Below, piece after piece: positions 27,231-36,273 of a DNA stretch of 64,000 bases (within the stretch, counting starts at the first letter, position 1; every line of letters starts with the position of its first letter). The notes under the pieces were generated by a model. That model saw only the letters and a list, made by a program, of their open reading frames with translations, was not told the origin of the DNA and made no database searches. The translations under genes and the position numbers were made by a program. Origin of the DNA: Ectothiorhodospiraceae bacterium (GTDB taxonomy: Bacteria > Pseudomonadota > Gammaproteobacteria > XJ16 > Halofilaceae); NCBI GenBank assembly GCA_007134775.1, contig SLKC01000071.1, positions 62,001 through 126,000 of the forward strand, given 5' to 3'.

Positions 27231-27272
27231 CAGGTATGTTGTTGCCCCATCCCTGAGAACACTGTTGGAACC

Positions 27273-28016
27273 ATGACCTCATTGATACGCCTCGGTGTGA
27301 ATATCGACCATGTAGCCACATTGCGCCAGGCCCGCGGCACGGCGTATCCGGACCCGCTAGCGGCGGCCTTCGTGGCAGCGGACGCTGGCGCCGACGGGAT
27401 CACGATGCATTTGCGCGAGGACCGCCGGCATATCCAGGATCGGGATGTCGAACGAGTCCGTGAACATGTACTGTGCCGACTCAATTTCGAAATGGCGGCG
27501 ACGGTCGAGATGATCGGGATTGCCGAGCGACTGCGCCCGGATGACTGCTGCCTGGTACCGGAGCGCCGCGAAGAGATCACAACCGAAGGTGGGCTCGATG
27601 TGGCAGGCAACGAGCGCGAACTCGGACGCGCGTGCGAGCGCCTCGCAGCGGCGAATATCCGAACCTCCTTGTTCATCGACCCAGAAGAGGAACAGATCGA
27701 AGCTGCACGGCGGGTCGGCTCACCGGCTATCGAACTCCACACCGGGGCTTATGCCAATGCGGCTGGCGAGACTGCACGGGCCGAGGAGCTGGCAAAGCTG
27801 GAGCGCGCGGCCGAGGCCGGGCATCGGGCGGGGTTAATTATCAATGCGGGTCATGGGCTTCATTACCAGAATGTTCAGCCGGTTGCCGCGGTTGCGCACA
27901 TGCATGAACTCAACATTGGCCATGCGATTGTTGCACGTGCTGTCCTCTATGGCCTGCATGAAGCGGTGTCTACGATGAAGGCGCTCATGCGCGAAGCGGC
28001 AGCGCTACGTCGATGA
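27273..28016 (+). CDS. pdxJ: Pyridoxine 5'-phosphate synthase PdxJ
   Basis: PdxJ condenses 1-deoxy-D-xylulose 5-phosphate with 3-amino-2-oxopropyl phosphate to make pyridoxine 5'-phosphate, the ring-closing step of DXP-dependent vitamin B6 synthesis. The 247-residue TIM-barrel protein shows the family N-terminus [19 protein letters not shown], then [18 protein letters not shown] and [14 protein letters not shown]. The frame is open upstream to 27084, but ATG 27273 fits the family start. Its TGA overlaps the acpS ATG (ATGA), the usual pdxJ-acpS pairing. Confidence 0.96.
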   Translation: MTSLIRLGVNIDHVATLRQARGTAYPDPLAAAFVAADAGADGITMHLREDRRHIQDRDVERVREHVLCRLNFEMAATVEMIGIAERLRPDDCCLVPERREEITTEGGLDVAGNERELGRACERLAAANIRTSLFIDPEEEQIEAARRVGSPAIELHTGAYANAAGETARAEELAKLERAAEAGHRAGLIINAGHGLHYQNVQPVAAVAHMHELNIGHAIVARAVLYGLHEAVSTMKALMREAAALRR

Positions 28017-28405
28017 TCGTCGGGAGCGGGATCGATATTGTCCGTACCGATCGGATGGATCGGTTGCTCAAGCGTTTTGGCCGGCGCTTCGCCGAGCGCA
28101 TCCTGTCACCAGTGGAACTACGCGAATGGGAGTGTTCAGGACAGGGGGCGGAACTGCTTGCTAAGCGGTTCGCCGTCAAGGAGGCGGCTGCGAAGGCGCT
28201 GCGCACGGGGTTCCGGGAGGGTATCCGCTATCGGGATATCAGCCTAGCGCATGATGAGCGAGGCGCGCCGCTGCTGCATTTCTCGGGTGAGGCCGAACGC
28301 CAGGCGCGGGCGCGAACGGTCCATCGTCGGCACGTGTCAGTAAGTGATGAGCGAGGATTGGCGATCGCGCAGGTGCTTCTTGAGGGTGATGATCGCGGCT
28401 CCTGA
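28013..28405 (+). CDS. acpS: Holo-[acyl-carrier-protein] synthase AcpS
   Basis: AcpS transfers 4'-phosphopantetheine from CoA to apo-ACP, activating fatty-acid synthesis. The 130-residue product has both family signatures: [12 protein letters not shown] with the metal-binding Asp, and [14 protein letters not shown] with the conserved KEAxxKA. Length fits (about 126). Start ATG 28013 overlaps pdxJ by four bases, implying coupled translation. It ends 20 bases before the convergent histidine kinase gene. Confidence 0.96.
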   Translation: MIVGSGIDIVRTDRMDRLLKRFGRRFAERILSPVELREWECSGQGAELLAKRFAVKEAAAKALRTGFREGIRYRDISLAHDERGAPLLHFSGEAERQARARTVHRRHVSVSDERGLAIAQVLLEGDDRGS

Positions 28406-28425
28406 GGTCGGATCAGGGGCCGGGC

Positions 28426-31119
28426 CTATTGGGGCTTGTCTTGAGTGGGCGGGAGCACGGCGTCGATAGCGTCGAGTAGTTCGTATACGCATTGTTGCAA
28501 GGTTTGCGCGTCCGCGCCATCTCGCTTTGCTTGCTCAACGCGGCGTGCCGCATACAGTAGCCGGGGCTCGTCGCAATAGGCGACAGCGCCGTGAAGACGG
28601 TGCGCGGCATCGCGCAAGGCATCGGAATCGCCGGCATCCTGAGCAGCGATGATCTCGGCACGCGCTTCAGGCAAATGGTTGCGCAGCATTTCCTGTAGTT
28701 CCGCCGCCGTAATGGAGGAAGCGCCCGTGGGGTTTGCCTCGGTGAGGGGCGCGTCGGGCGCCTCCGTACACCGCCGGGCATGTCCTCGCGAAATGGCGGT
28801 AATCAATTCCTGTTGGCGAATCGGTTTGATCAGTATGTCGTCGACCGCTGCGTCGGCGGCTCGGCCATCGTCGGGTGCCCGCGTGTCTGCAGTGATTGCG
28901 ATGATCGGTGTATGTCGGTTTGGGCCAGGTTCGTTGCGCACGCGGCGGGCGACTTCGAAGCCGTCATAATCTGGGAGGTGGAGATCTAGAAGGAGCACGT
29001 CATAGGATTCGCCTTGCGCCCGTAGGACTCCTTGTTCACCGCTCGCGGCCGTCTCTACATGGTGGTAATGCTCGACCAGGTAGCTCCGTAGCAGTTTTCG
29101 GTTGATCGGATGATCGTCGACAACCAGTGCATGTCCCTTGCCCGCAGTGGGCGGACTGGTGGCGGCTGCGCTGTGTCGTGATTCGGCGACAGAGTCTGAG
29201 GTCGCGAACGCGGCGATTCGCGAAATATCGCGCGCGAGGCATGCCGGATTGGCGGTCTTGCTCACAACTTCCCGATAGCCACATTCAAGCAGGTACTCGC
29301 GAGTGGATGCAGAGTGGATGTGACTGTACGCCACGACGGTCGCGTGACTGCGTCCCAGGCTTCGGGTGACGCGGGGGGTCTCGTCGGAAGGGATCGCTGG
29401 TGCGCGGATATGGACGATGAGCACATCGTGCCGAGTTGCGACCCGGGCGGCGGCGGCGGACGAGGAAAATGGGGTGACTCGGGCACCGGCGATCGCGAAC
29501 AGGCGAGCGAGCGGGGCGCTGAGCCGGGCATCCGGTTCAACGAGCAGCACCCGTCCTGATCCGGGTAATGGATCTGCCGGTGTGGGCTCCGTTGGTCCGA
29601 CAATTGGGGGCAGTGGCAGGGTGATCGTGAATACCGAGCCCACTCCCGGCTCGCTGTCGAATTCGACGGACCCGTCCATCAGAAAGACCAGCTCACTGGC
29701 GATATGTAGCCCAAGGCCCGTACCCCCGTGTTCGGGCGCATCGTCATCCGCATGGCCCTGAGCGAACGCCTCGAATAGGCGTTCTCGGGCATCGGCGGAA
29801 ATGCCACAGCCTGTGTCTTCGATACGGAAGCTCACTCGGCGTTCATCCTGTTCTTCACCATCGGTACAGGCGGTAATGAGGATATGACCAGTGTCAGTAA
29901 ATTTGAGTGCATTGCTTGTCAGGTTTAGCAGTATCTGCTTGATCCGGATCGGGTCTGCGACAACGTGCGCCTGAGCGATGGGTAGAGGGACAACGATGAA
30001 TTCGAGGCCCTTGTGGAAGGCTTCGGGCGCGAGGAGGCGAAAGATCCCGTCGAGTAGCTCGTTGAGGTCAGTCTCTTCCGGTGCGAGCTCAATATGGCCG
30101 GATTCGATCTTTGACAGGTCGAGAATCCCGTTGAGCAGGGAAAGTAGACTATTGGCCGATTGGTAGATCGTATCGACGTAGTCTGCATGCACTGGCTCGA
30201 GATCGGCATCGCGCAGGAGGCCGGCGAAACCGAGGATCGAGTTCATCGGTGTGCGAATCTCGTGACTGATGTTCGCGAGAAATCGGGACTTGAACTCGCT
30301 TGCGGTTTCCGCAGCCCGACGGGCTTCGTCGAGTTCCTCGTTGCGCCGCTCAAGCTGGCGAAGTGCATCCTGGAGCTCGCCGGTCGCTGCCGATACGCGC
30401 TTCTCCAACTTTTCTTGGCTGGTGCGGATCTCTTCGACCATGCTGGCGACGCCGCGCTCGAGGCGGCCGAGTTCAGCCGGCGATTGCACTTTCGGTTTGA
30501 CGGAGAGGTCGCCGCTCGAAATGTGCTCGACGGCGCGCGTGATTTCATGTATTGGCCGCGTGGCGCGTCGTCCGACTTGTGCGGCAACAAGACCAATCAA
30601 TACAAGTGCCCCGAGGCTGAGGGCGAGCCCTTCACCGAGAGCCTGCAGTTGTGCTTCGCGCACCGGCGCCAAATCAACGACAAGGTCAACACGGCCAAGA
30701 AGTTCACCTCCTTCCACCGCATGAGTGATGCCGACAGACGTCGGGATGGCAACGATTTCTTCGGTGATTCGTGCCACTGCGCCTTCGTTCCCCGGCACCG
30801 TCGTCTCGTCCCGGCCCGGTTGATGGGACGAGGCGAGCAGAGCACCGTTCGGATCAAGGATGCGAATATGGAGCAGCGTGCGGTTCTCGACCACGATCGA
30901 ACGCGATGCGGCCTGGAGCATCTCTGGTTGCTGCGTGGCAAGGTCGAGTCGGGACAGGGCAGAGAACTGCCGCGCGGTCGCCCGAGCATGCTCGATCGTG
31001 TTTTCTTCCAGTTCTACAACACGGTGGTGGGTGTGATACCCGGTCAGGGTAAGCGCAATCAGTGCAGCGGGTATCACCGCTAGCGTGAGGACCCGGAATT
31101 CGATCCCCCACCTGGGCAT
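28426..31119 (-). CDS. Hybrid sensor histidine kinase, BarA/GacS-like
   Basis: An 897-residue tripartite sensor kinase. Domains in order: membrane helix about 8-27, periplasmic sensor region to about 160, second helix about 165-182, HAMP (183-235) and a coiled coil. Then come HisKA with phospho-acceptor His286 in NISHEIRTPMNS, the HATPase (HGGTGLGLHIA glycine box), a degenerate receiver-like domain (about 530-650), an intact receiver (VVDDHPINRKLL, DVLLLDLHLPDYDG) and a C-terminal HPt domain (AHRLHGAVAY). This is the BarA/GacS/UvrY-pathway architecture controlling Csr-type small RNAs; no cognate regulator gene is in the window. The order to its 3' side is pdxJ-acpS, convergent. Confidence 0.88.
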   Translation of the reverse strand: MPRWGIEFRVLTLAVIPAALIALTLTGYHTHHRVVELEENTIEHARATARQFSALSRLDLATQQPEMLQAASRSIVVENRTLLHIRILDPNGALLASSHQPGRDETTVPGNEGAVARITEEIVAIPTSVGITHAVEGGELLGRVDLVVDLAPVREAQLQALGEGLALSLGALVLIGLVAAQVGRRATRPIHEITRAVEHISSGDLSVKPKVQSPAELGRLERGVASMVEEIRTSQEKLEKRVSAATGELQDALRQLERRNEELDEARRAAETASEFKSRFLANISHEIRTPMNSILGFAGLLRDADLEPVHADYVDTIYQSANSLLSLLNGILDLSKIESGHIELAPEETDLNELLDGIFRLLAPEAFHKGLEFIVVPLPIAQAHVVADPIRIKQILLNLTSNALKFTDTGHILITACTDGEEQDERRVSFRIEDTGCGISADARERLFEAFAQGHADDDAPEHGGTGLGLHIASELVFLMDGSVEFDSEPGVGSVFTITLPLPPIVGPTEPTPADPLPGSGRVLLVEPDARLSAPLARLFAIAGARVTPFSSSAAAARVATRHDVLIVHIRAPAIPSDETPRVTRSLGRSHATVVAYSHIHSASTREYLLECGYREVVSKTANPACLARDISRIAAFATSDSVAESRHSAAATSPPTAGKGHALVVDDHPINRKLLRSYLVEHYHHVETAASGEQGVLRAQGESYDVLLLDLHLPDYDGFEVARRVRNEPGPNRHTPIIAITADTRAPDDGRAADAAVDDILIKPIRQQELITAISRGHARRCTEAPDAPLTEANPTGASSITAAELQEMLRNHLPEARAEIIAAQDAGDSDALRDAAHRLHGAVAYCDEPRLLYAARRVEQAKRDGADAQTLQQCVYELLDAIDAVLPPTQDKPQ

Positions 31120-31169
31120 GACGCCTAGCTCGCTGACAGGTTGGCTGGTTGCATCATGTCTGGCCCCGT

Positions 31170-31886
31170 TCAGTGGGCGTCCAGCAGGAATTCCATCCTG
31201 ACACCGGCTACCTCAAGCACCGCATTATCATGGATCGGGCAGGCGCTGCTGCCAATGGGGTGCCCGTCGATCGTGGGTGGTGACGCCGAATCGCCTTCTA
31301 CATGGACGATGAAATAGCCCCTGGGGCGCCGGCTGATCGCTGCGACCTGGACTCCAGGTTTACCAAGTGTAGTTAGCGGTTTCGTAATCGCCAGCTCTTT
31401 ACCAGCGTTGGCTCCATTGAGAACGCGTATGCGGGCCGTAGACTGGTTTTCTTGTTGCGCCTCGGTCGCCTCGTGGAGATTGGCATCCGGGACTTCGGCG
31501 CCGGCGGCATTGTCCGCCGGATCAAGCGGTTGACTGGAACCGGCCGTCTTGCCCGAGCGCAGCAGGGCGGTGTGTTCGACCTGATCGTCGTCGGGGGCGA
31601 GTGAGCTCTCATAGTGGAGCTGATGCTTGCCGAGCATGATGACATCGCCGTCCTGCAGCGCACGCCTCTTGATCGCCATGCCGTTGACATAGGTGCCGTT
31701 GGTACTGCCGAGATCCTCGATAAATGCGTCATTGGCAATAGCCACGATTCGGGCATGATGGCCGCTGACCGCGAGATTATCGATCTGGATGTCGTTATCC
31801 GAACGGCGCCCGATCGAAATATGCCCCTGTTCGAGCTTGCGCTCTTGGAGCACCTTGCCGTTAAATGTCAGCTTGAGATTCGCCAT
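31170..31886 (-). CDS. FHA domain protein with a second, degenerate FHA-like domain
   Basis: A 238-residue cytoplasmic protein. The N-terminal FHA domain (about 5-95) has the phosphothreonine-binding elements GRRSDNDIQID, SGHHA and STNGTYVNG, so it should bind pThr peptides. After an Ala/Gln/Glu-rich linker, the C-terminal half (about 150-235) is FHA-shaped (TLGKPG, ISRRPRGYFIVH) but lacks the Ser-x-x-His and NG signatures. It lies between the hybrid kinase and a PP2C phosphatase on the same strand, suggesting a Ser/Thr phosphorylation circuit. ATG 31886 gives the natural FHA start; the frame is open upstream. Confidence 0.85.
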   Translation of the reverse strand: MANLKLTFNGKVLQERKLEQGHISIGRRSDNDIQIDNLAVSGHHARIVAIANDAFIEDLGSTNGTYVNGMAIKRRALQDGDVIMLGKHQLHYESSLAPDDDQVEHTALLRSGKTAGSSQPLDPADNAAGAEVPDANLHEATEAQQENQSTARIRVLNGANAGKELAITKPLTTLGKPGVQVAAISRRPRGYFIVHVEGDSASPPTIDGHPIGSSACPIHDNAVLEVAGVRMEFLLDAH

Positions 31887-31951
31887 GACGGAACTGCTCT
31901 TGTCATGATTTCTTGACGGCCACAGGCGTTTTCCGATGCTGCCGTTCGCAT

Positions 31952-32794
31952 TCACTGGAACCAGTCGACTACGCGTTGAAGCCACGAGCGATTTACAGGT
32001 GCCGAGTGTCGCACATCTACGATCGCGGCGGTAATGTTGTCACGACCGCCGTTGGCGTTGGCTTTTTCGATTAGCTGGCAGGATATCTCATGCAGTTCGG
32101 CCTGTTGTTGTGCGAGTAGCGAGCAGATGCAGTCATCCGTCACCATGTTATTGAGTCCGTCGGAGCACAGGAGATAGCGGTCGCCCGCAAGCACGACATC
32201 CTCAATCAAGTCGATCTCAACGCGGCTGTCGACGCCGAGCGCGCGGGTGACGATATTTCGATTGAGTGACGCGTGAGCCTCCTCTTCGGAGTAGTACCCT
32301 CGGTCGACAAGTTCCTGGAGAAGGGTATGATCCCGGGTGAGCTGTTCCAGTCGGCCGCGCCGCAAACGATAGACGCGGGAGTCGCCGACAGATCCGATAC
32401 TCACGGTCGCGCCGCGAAAGACGGCTGCCGCAACCGTTGTGCCCATGCCTTCATATTGAGGTTGATTACTCGCGGTACGCTTGATGAGGTCGTTGGCCTG
32501 CTCAATGGCTGTGCGCATGGCGAGGGGATGGTCGTTGGCGTCCGCAGTGGCAGCAGACCCTGCGTCTCGGTCCAGAGAAGAGATCGTGTCGTAGATTGTA
32601 TCGACAGCCATACGGCTTGCTACTTCTCCGGCGTTGTGCCCTCCCATGCCGTCGGCAACGATCGCGATTCCATAACCTGCATCGAGACGGAAGTAGTCTT
32701 CGTTGTGTGCTCGTCGGCGGCCCGTGTCAAAGTGTCCGGCCATTTCCAGCTCGGTAATCTGTCCCACGCCACGGGATGCCCTACTGGGGTTCAT
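31952..32794 (-). CDS. PP2C-family Ser/Thr protein phosphatase
   Basis: A 280-residue soluble metal-dependent phosphatase of the PppA/Stp type. All core PP2C motifs are present: GRRRAHNEDYF, VADGMGGHNAGEVAS (metal Asp and Gly), GMGTTVAAA, GSVGDSRVYRLR, LCSDGL and NGGRDNITAAIVDV. ATG 32794 is preceded by a near-perfect AAAGGAGG ribosome-binding site, one of the strongest in the window. The next gene downstream is the FHA protein. Its substrates and partner kinase are not encoded in this window. Confidence 0.92.
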   Translation of the reverse strand: MNPSRASRGVGQITELEMAGHFDTGRRRAHNEDYFRLDAGYGIAIVADGMGGHNAGEVASRMAVDTIYDTISSLDRDAGSAATADANDHPLAMRTAIEQANDLIKRTASNQPQYEGMGTTVAAAVFRGATVSIGSVGDSRVYRLRRGRLEQLTRDHTLLQELVDRGYYSEEEAHASLNRNIVTRALGVDSRVEIDLIEDVVLAGDRYLLCSDGLNNMVTDDCICSLLAQQQAELHEISCQLIEKANANGGRDNITAAIVDVRHSAPVNRSWLQRVVDWFQ

Positions 32795-33038
32795 TGATTC
32801 CTCCTTTGTGACCAAAGGCTCAAGGCCAGTTACGCGCCGCTGATGAGGATCATACTCTGTGCCTGTCAATCTGGCAGTGACGGAGTTCACAAAGGTCTTG
32901 CGCATGATGTGCTGTTCGTGATTACGCTGGCGTCGTCGGCGCAGTGGCGTAGATCCTTGGCCAGCCCGTACAAGGGCGCTCAATGAAGCGACACCGCTCA
33001 TGATTCGTGGTCGGGGGCGTGCGCGGCTAGGTGCTATG

Positions 33039-34124
33039 TCAATCCGAATCCCGCTTCTGGAGTGCGTCTTCGGGGACGTTAACGAGGCCACCACGCAGGA
33101 TGCGTACATTAAAACCGCGCTCACCGAGTAGATAGGCGGCAGCAGAACTGCGGCTTCCGGTATCGCAGTACACGATGTACTCGACATCATCGAGAGTGCC
33201 GGCCTTCATGCGCAGGAAGACCAACGGCAGGTTGATCGCACCCTTGATATGGGCTGCCTCATATTCGGGAGGCAGGCGGACGTCAAGCCAGCGCGCGCCC
33301 TGCGCAATCTGTTCCTGGGCTTCGTTGAAATCGATCTTTCGCTGCAACGGCTCCTGCATGAGTTCACGAAAGTCCTGTTTGGACAGGCGCATGACCGTGC
33401 CGTCGCTGACCATGGTTACCGTTGCATTACGGGGGTTATCGGAGATCAACGCCTCTTCGCCGAAGCCGTCGCCGGGACCAAGTTCGGCGAGACGGATGCC
33501 GTCGGGGTGGGTCTTGGTCTTGCGGCTGACACGGCACCGGCCATCCTGAATGATATAGAAGTACTCGCCCTGGTCCCCCTGGCGGATGACTTCGTCGCCG
33601 GCCGATAACTCTCGCGGCTCCATGCGCATGAAAATGGCCTGGATATTCGCAGGGGGAATGCGCCGGAAGGCGTCGGTTTGCAGCAGACGCACCATCCAAT
33701 CCTCAGCTGAAGCGTCGTCGTCGCCGGCAGCGGCTTCCTCGCTGTCGAGTTCGGTGACGCTGTAGCTGCCCGCCTGGTCCCAGGTGAGCATCATGTCGAG
33801 CAGGCTGCGGTCGACTCGGTACACCGTGACATTGCTGCGCGCGATGGCGGTGTAGCGCGCCGGATTGCCGCCCTCGAGCGAGGTGGAGGCGCCCTTCGAT
33901 CCCGCTTCGATTCGCCGCGTGGAGCCATCGGGTTCGACGAGTTCCACGACCCCCTTGGCGAGGAACCACTGGTCGGGGACACCATGTCCCTCGTGAAACA
34001 GTGTCTCGCCAACGATGAATTGCTCCGAGCGGGTCTTGGCTGCGATCTCCTTCAGGTTTTCCCGGCTGAGTGCGTTCAGTGGGGTGAACCCGGCAATGTG
34101 GTGGGTGCTTATGGTCTGGCTCAT
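33039..34124 (-). CDS. Two cyclic-nucleotide-binding-like domains fused to a rhodanese domain
   Basis: A 361-residue cytoplasmic protein. A first cNMP-binding-like beta-barrel (about 10-125) lacks a clear phosphate-binding cassette. A second (about 150-265) has FGEEALISDNPRNATV, which resembles a functional cassette. A C-terminal rhodanese domain (about 275-355) has the active-site loop CDTGSRSS with catalytic Cys. No helix-turn-helix is seen, so it is not a Crp-type transcription factor. The fusion suggests nucleotide-controlled sulfur transfer or a signalling scaffold; its function is unknown. It is divergent from the YafS-like gene. Confidence 0.82.
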   Translation of the reverse strand: MSQTISTHHIAGFTPLNALSRENLKEIAAKTRSEQFIVGETLFHEGHGVPDQWFLAKGVVELVEPDGSTRRIEAGSKGASTSLEGGNPARYTAIARSNVTVYRVDRSLLDMMLTWDQAGSYSVTELDSEEAAAGDDDASAEDWMVRLLQTDAFRRIPPANIQAIFMRMEPRELSAGDEVIRQGDQGEYFYIIQDGRCRVSRKTKTHPDGIRLAELGPGDGFGEEALISDNPRNATVTMVSDGTVMRLSKQDFRELMQEPLQRKIDFNEAQEQIAQGARWLDVRLPPEYEAAHIKGAINLPLVFLRMKAGTLDDVEYIVYCDTGSRSSAAAYLLGERGFNVRILRGGLVNVPEDALQKRDSD

Positions 34125-34232
34125 AGTAGCTCGTCACTATCCATTGGATGGGCTGATGTCACGAAACTAAACGCGCGCGCGCGTGAAAGCAACCGGGTGG
34201 AAATGCCCGCTGCAGGCGGCTGGGGTGCGGTC

Positions 34233-34238
34233 TATAAT
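34233..34238 (+). promoter_or_regulatory. -10 box for the yafS-like-rnhA-dnaQ operon
   Basis: A perfect TATAAT lies 42 bases before the TTG start at 34281. No convincing -35 hexamer is found at 16-18 bases upstream. Its location argues that the methyltransferase gene starts downstream of it rather than at earlier in-frame codons. Confidence 0.5.
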
Positions 34239-34280
34239 TCGGTCACCGGTCCATACGGGCCGAGAGCTGAAGGTCATATC

Positions 34281-35084
34281 TTGTCTGATCCCTGTTTTGC
34301 AAGCTGGCCGCAGGCCCGACAGCGCCTAGCGGACTGGTACGAGACGCCGCTGGGCCTGGAGCTGACGCGACAGATCCACGAGCGCCTGCGGGAAGTGCTC
34401 ACAGATCTGCACGGAGAGCACGGTTTACAGATCGGGGCGGGCGCACGAAGGGACGACAGTTTGGTGCTGGCGAACCTCGGCCATCGCCTGCACCTGCGTG
34501 AGGAAGCCGGGGATGCGCTCGCAGCGGCACCGGAGCGTCTGCCGCTGGCGAGCGGATCGCTGAATCTCTTGGTGCTGTGCCATGTTATCGAGTACCACGA
34601 TGGGCCGGAAATGCTCATCGCGGAGGCGGAGCGGGTGCTGGCACCGGAGGGGCGCCTCGTCGTGGTAGTGTTCAATCCTTGGAGTCTGTTTGGCCTGCGC
34701 CGCCTATTGCCGCACGATGGCGTACCATGGAACGGGCGATTCCCCAGCATGTTGCGCCTCTATTGGTGGTGCCGGCGAGCGGACCTCAGGGTCGAGTCGG
34801 TGGCGGGCTGCTGGCGGCGTCCACCGGCGCACGGCGCCTGCCTGCGATGGGGCTTGGGATGGCTCGAGCGCGGGCCCCGCTTTTTTGATCACTGCGGAGC
34901 CGTTCAGGTCGTGCGTGTACGCAAGCGACGCATCCCCGCGACGCCGGTGAGGCTCAAGGAAGGCTGGCGTCGACGGTTGGCCGCATTGCACCCCGCACGG
35001 CAGCGCCCGACGCCGCCTGGTCGGGCCGCTCGGGGTGTGAGCACGGGCAAGCAGGCGCGGGTACGACGACGGGAAGGGTCATGA
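34281..35084 (+). CDS. SAM-dependent methyltransferase, YafS-like
   Basis: A 267-residue Rossmann-fold class I methyltransferase. Motif I is degenerate (LQIGAG), followed by the post-motif [22 protein letters not shown] and a Methyltransf_11-type [14 protein letters not shown]. The last 60 residues are Arg-rich and poorly conserved. The order with rnhA and dnaQ is the same as yafS-rnhA-dnaQ in E. coli, supporting a YafS call. Substrate unknown. The TTG at 34281, with AAGG 7 bases upstream and a TATAAT further up, is the preferred start; ATG 34203 is an alternative. Its stop overlaps the rnhA start. Confidence 0.75.
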   Translation: MSDPCFASWPQARQRLADWYETPLGLELTRQIHERLREVLTDLHGEHGLQIGAGARRDDSLVLANLGHRLHLREEAGDALAAAPERLPLASGSLNLLVLCHVIEYHDGPEMLIAEAERVLAPEGRLVVVVFNPWSLFGLRRLLPHDGVPWNGRFPSMLRLYWWCRRADLRVESVAGCWRRPPAHGACLRWGLGWLERGPRFFDHCGAVQVVRVRKRRIPATPVRLKEGWRRRLAALHPARQRPTPPGRAARGVSTGKQARVRRREGS

Positions 35085-35539
35085 GCAGCGCGAAGACGCA
35101 GGTAGTGACGATCCATACGGACGGCGCTTGCCGCGGGAATCCGGGGCCGGGCGGTTGGGCCGCGATACTGCGCATGGGGGAGCGCGTGCGCGAACTCAGT
35201 GGATATGAGCCCTGGACCACGAACAACCGCATGGAACTCATGGCGGTGATTCGCGCGCTGGAAGCCCTGAAGCGGCCCTGTCGGGCCGTTGTGGTCACGG
35301 ATTCGCAGTATGTGAAAAAGGGCATCACGGAGTGGATGTCGGCCTGGAAACGGCGCGGCTGGCGCACGGCGAGTCGGCAGCCGGTGCGTAACGCCGACCT
35401 GTGGCAGCGACTCGATGCCGCATGTGCAGATCATGATATCGAATGGCAGTGGGTCCGTGGCCACCAAGGTCACGAAGGCAATGAGCGTGCAGACGCGCTG
35501 GCGAATCGAGCCATTGACGAGGCGGAGGCGAACGACTGA
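35081..35539 (+). CDS. rnhA: Ribonuclease HI
   Basis: RNase HI degrades the RNA strand of RNA-DNA hybrids. The 152-residue product carries the DEDD catalytic set: Asp in [15 protein letters not shown], Glu in [10 protein letters not shown], Asp in [10 protein letters not shown] and Asp in NERADALAN. Length matches E. coli RNase HI (155). It overlaps the preceding methyltransferase by four bases (ATGA) and dnaQ by one base, so the three are one operon. In E. coli rnhA and dnaQ are instead divergent. Confidence 0.97.
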   Translation: MSSAKTQVVTIHTDGACRGNPGPGGWAAILRMGERVRELSGYEPWTTNNRMELMAVIRALEALKRPCRAVVVTDSQYVKKGITEWMSAWKRRGWRTASRQPVRNADLWQRLDAACADHDIEWQWVRGHQGHEGNERADALANRAIDEAEAND

Positions 35540-36255
35540 TGCGCCAGGTAGTCCTCGATACGGAAACAACCGGCCTGGAGCCGCAACAGGGGCACCGCAT
35601 CATTGAGATCGGCTGCGTCGAACTCATCGACCGGCGCCACACGGGCAACCGGTTTCATCGTTACATCAACCCCGAGCGAGATGTCGACGAAGGCGCGGTC
35701 GAGGTTCACGGCATCGACTGGCAGAAGCTGTCCGACAAGCCCGTCTTCGCGGGGATCGCCGAGGCGTTCCTCACCTTTGTTCGTGACAGCGAACTGATCA
35801 TCCACAACGCGCCCTTCGACGTCGCCTTTCTCGACGCCGAGCTGGAGCGGCTCGGCCCGGAGTGGGGGCGCACGGGCGATTACTGCCGTATCCTCGACTC
35901 TCTGGTCCTCGCGCGTCAGGAGCACCCGGGGCAGCGCAACAGCCTTGATGCACTGTGCAAGCGCTATGCAGTGGACAATACCGGGCGCGAGCTGCATGGC
36001 GCGCTGCTCGATGCCGAGCTGCTGGCCGATGTCTATCTAGCAATGACTGGCGGTCAGACCTCGCTCGGCCTGGCGGCGGCGGTAACCGCGGAACGGGCGG
36101 CAGCACCCGTCGTCCGTCGCCGTGGCGCTCTGCCTGTGATCCGCCCGAGTGAGGACGAATTACGCGCGCATCAGCAGCGGCTGGACGAGATTCGCCAAGA
36201 GGCCGGCTCCTGCCTGTGGCCGGTCACGGATGGGGCGGCCACGGGCGAAACGTGA
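35539..36255 (+). CDS. dnaQ: DNA polymerase III epsilon subunit (3'-5' proofreading exonuclease)
   Basis: DnaQ is the proofreading subunit of the replicative polymerase. The 238-residue protein has ExoI VLDTETTGLEP, ExoII IHNAPFDVAFLDAEL and ExoIII HGALLDAELLADVY, so the DEDDh catalytic residues are intact. A flexible linker and C-terminal tail follow, where the polymerase alpha-binding segment is expected. The ATG at 35539 overlaps the rnhA TGA. It is convergent with smpB across 18 bases. Confidence 0.96.
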   Translation: MRQVVLDTETTGLEPQQGHRIIEIGCVELIDRRHTGNRFHRYINPERDVDEGAVEVHGIDWQKLSDKPVFAGIAEAFLTFVRDSELIIHNAPFDVAFLDAELERLGPEWGRTGDYCRILDSLVLARQEHPGQRNSLDALCKRYAVDNTGRELHGALLDAELLADVYLAMTGGQTSLGLAAAVTAERAAAPVVRRRGALPVIRPSEDELRAHQQRLDEIRQEAGSCLWPVTDGAATGET

Positions 36256-36273
36256 GCTGACCTCCTAGCGCTT

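Noticed and set aside
27084-27272. Frame open upstream of pdxJ and fabI, suggesting longer proteins
   Set aside because: GC-rich DNA leaves long open frames on both strands; the extensions have no family similarity, and the homologous starts fit at 27273 and 27058.
32795-33190. Upstream extension of the PP2C frame (to 33190)
   Set aside because: The added residues have no PP2C similarity and a near-perfect ribosome-binding site fixes the start at 32794.
34171-34185. Alternating CG tract (ACGCGCGCGCGCGTG) between the rhodanese fusion and the YafS-like gene
   Set aside because: A short simple repeat expected in GC-rich DNA; no further evidence for a Z-DNA or binding-site role.
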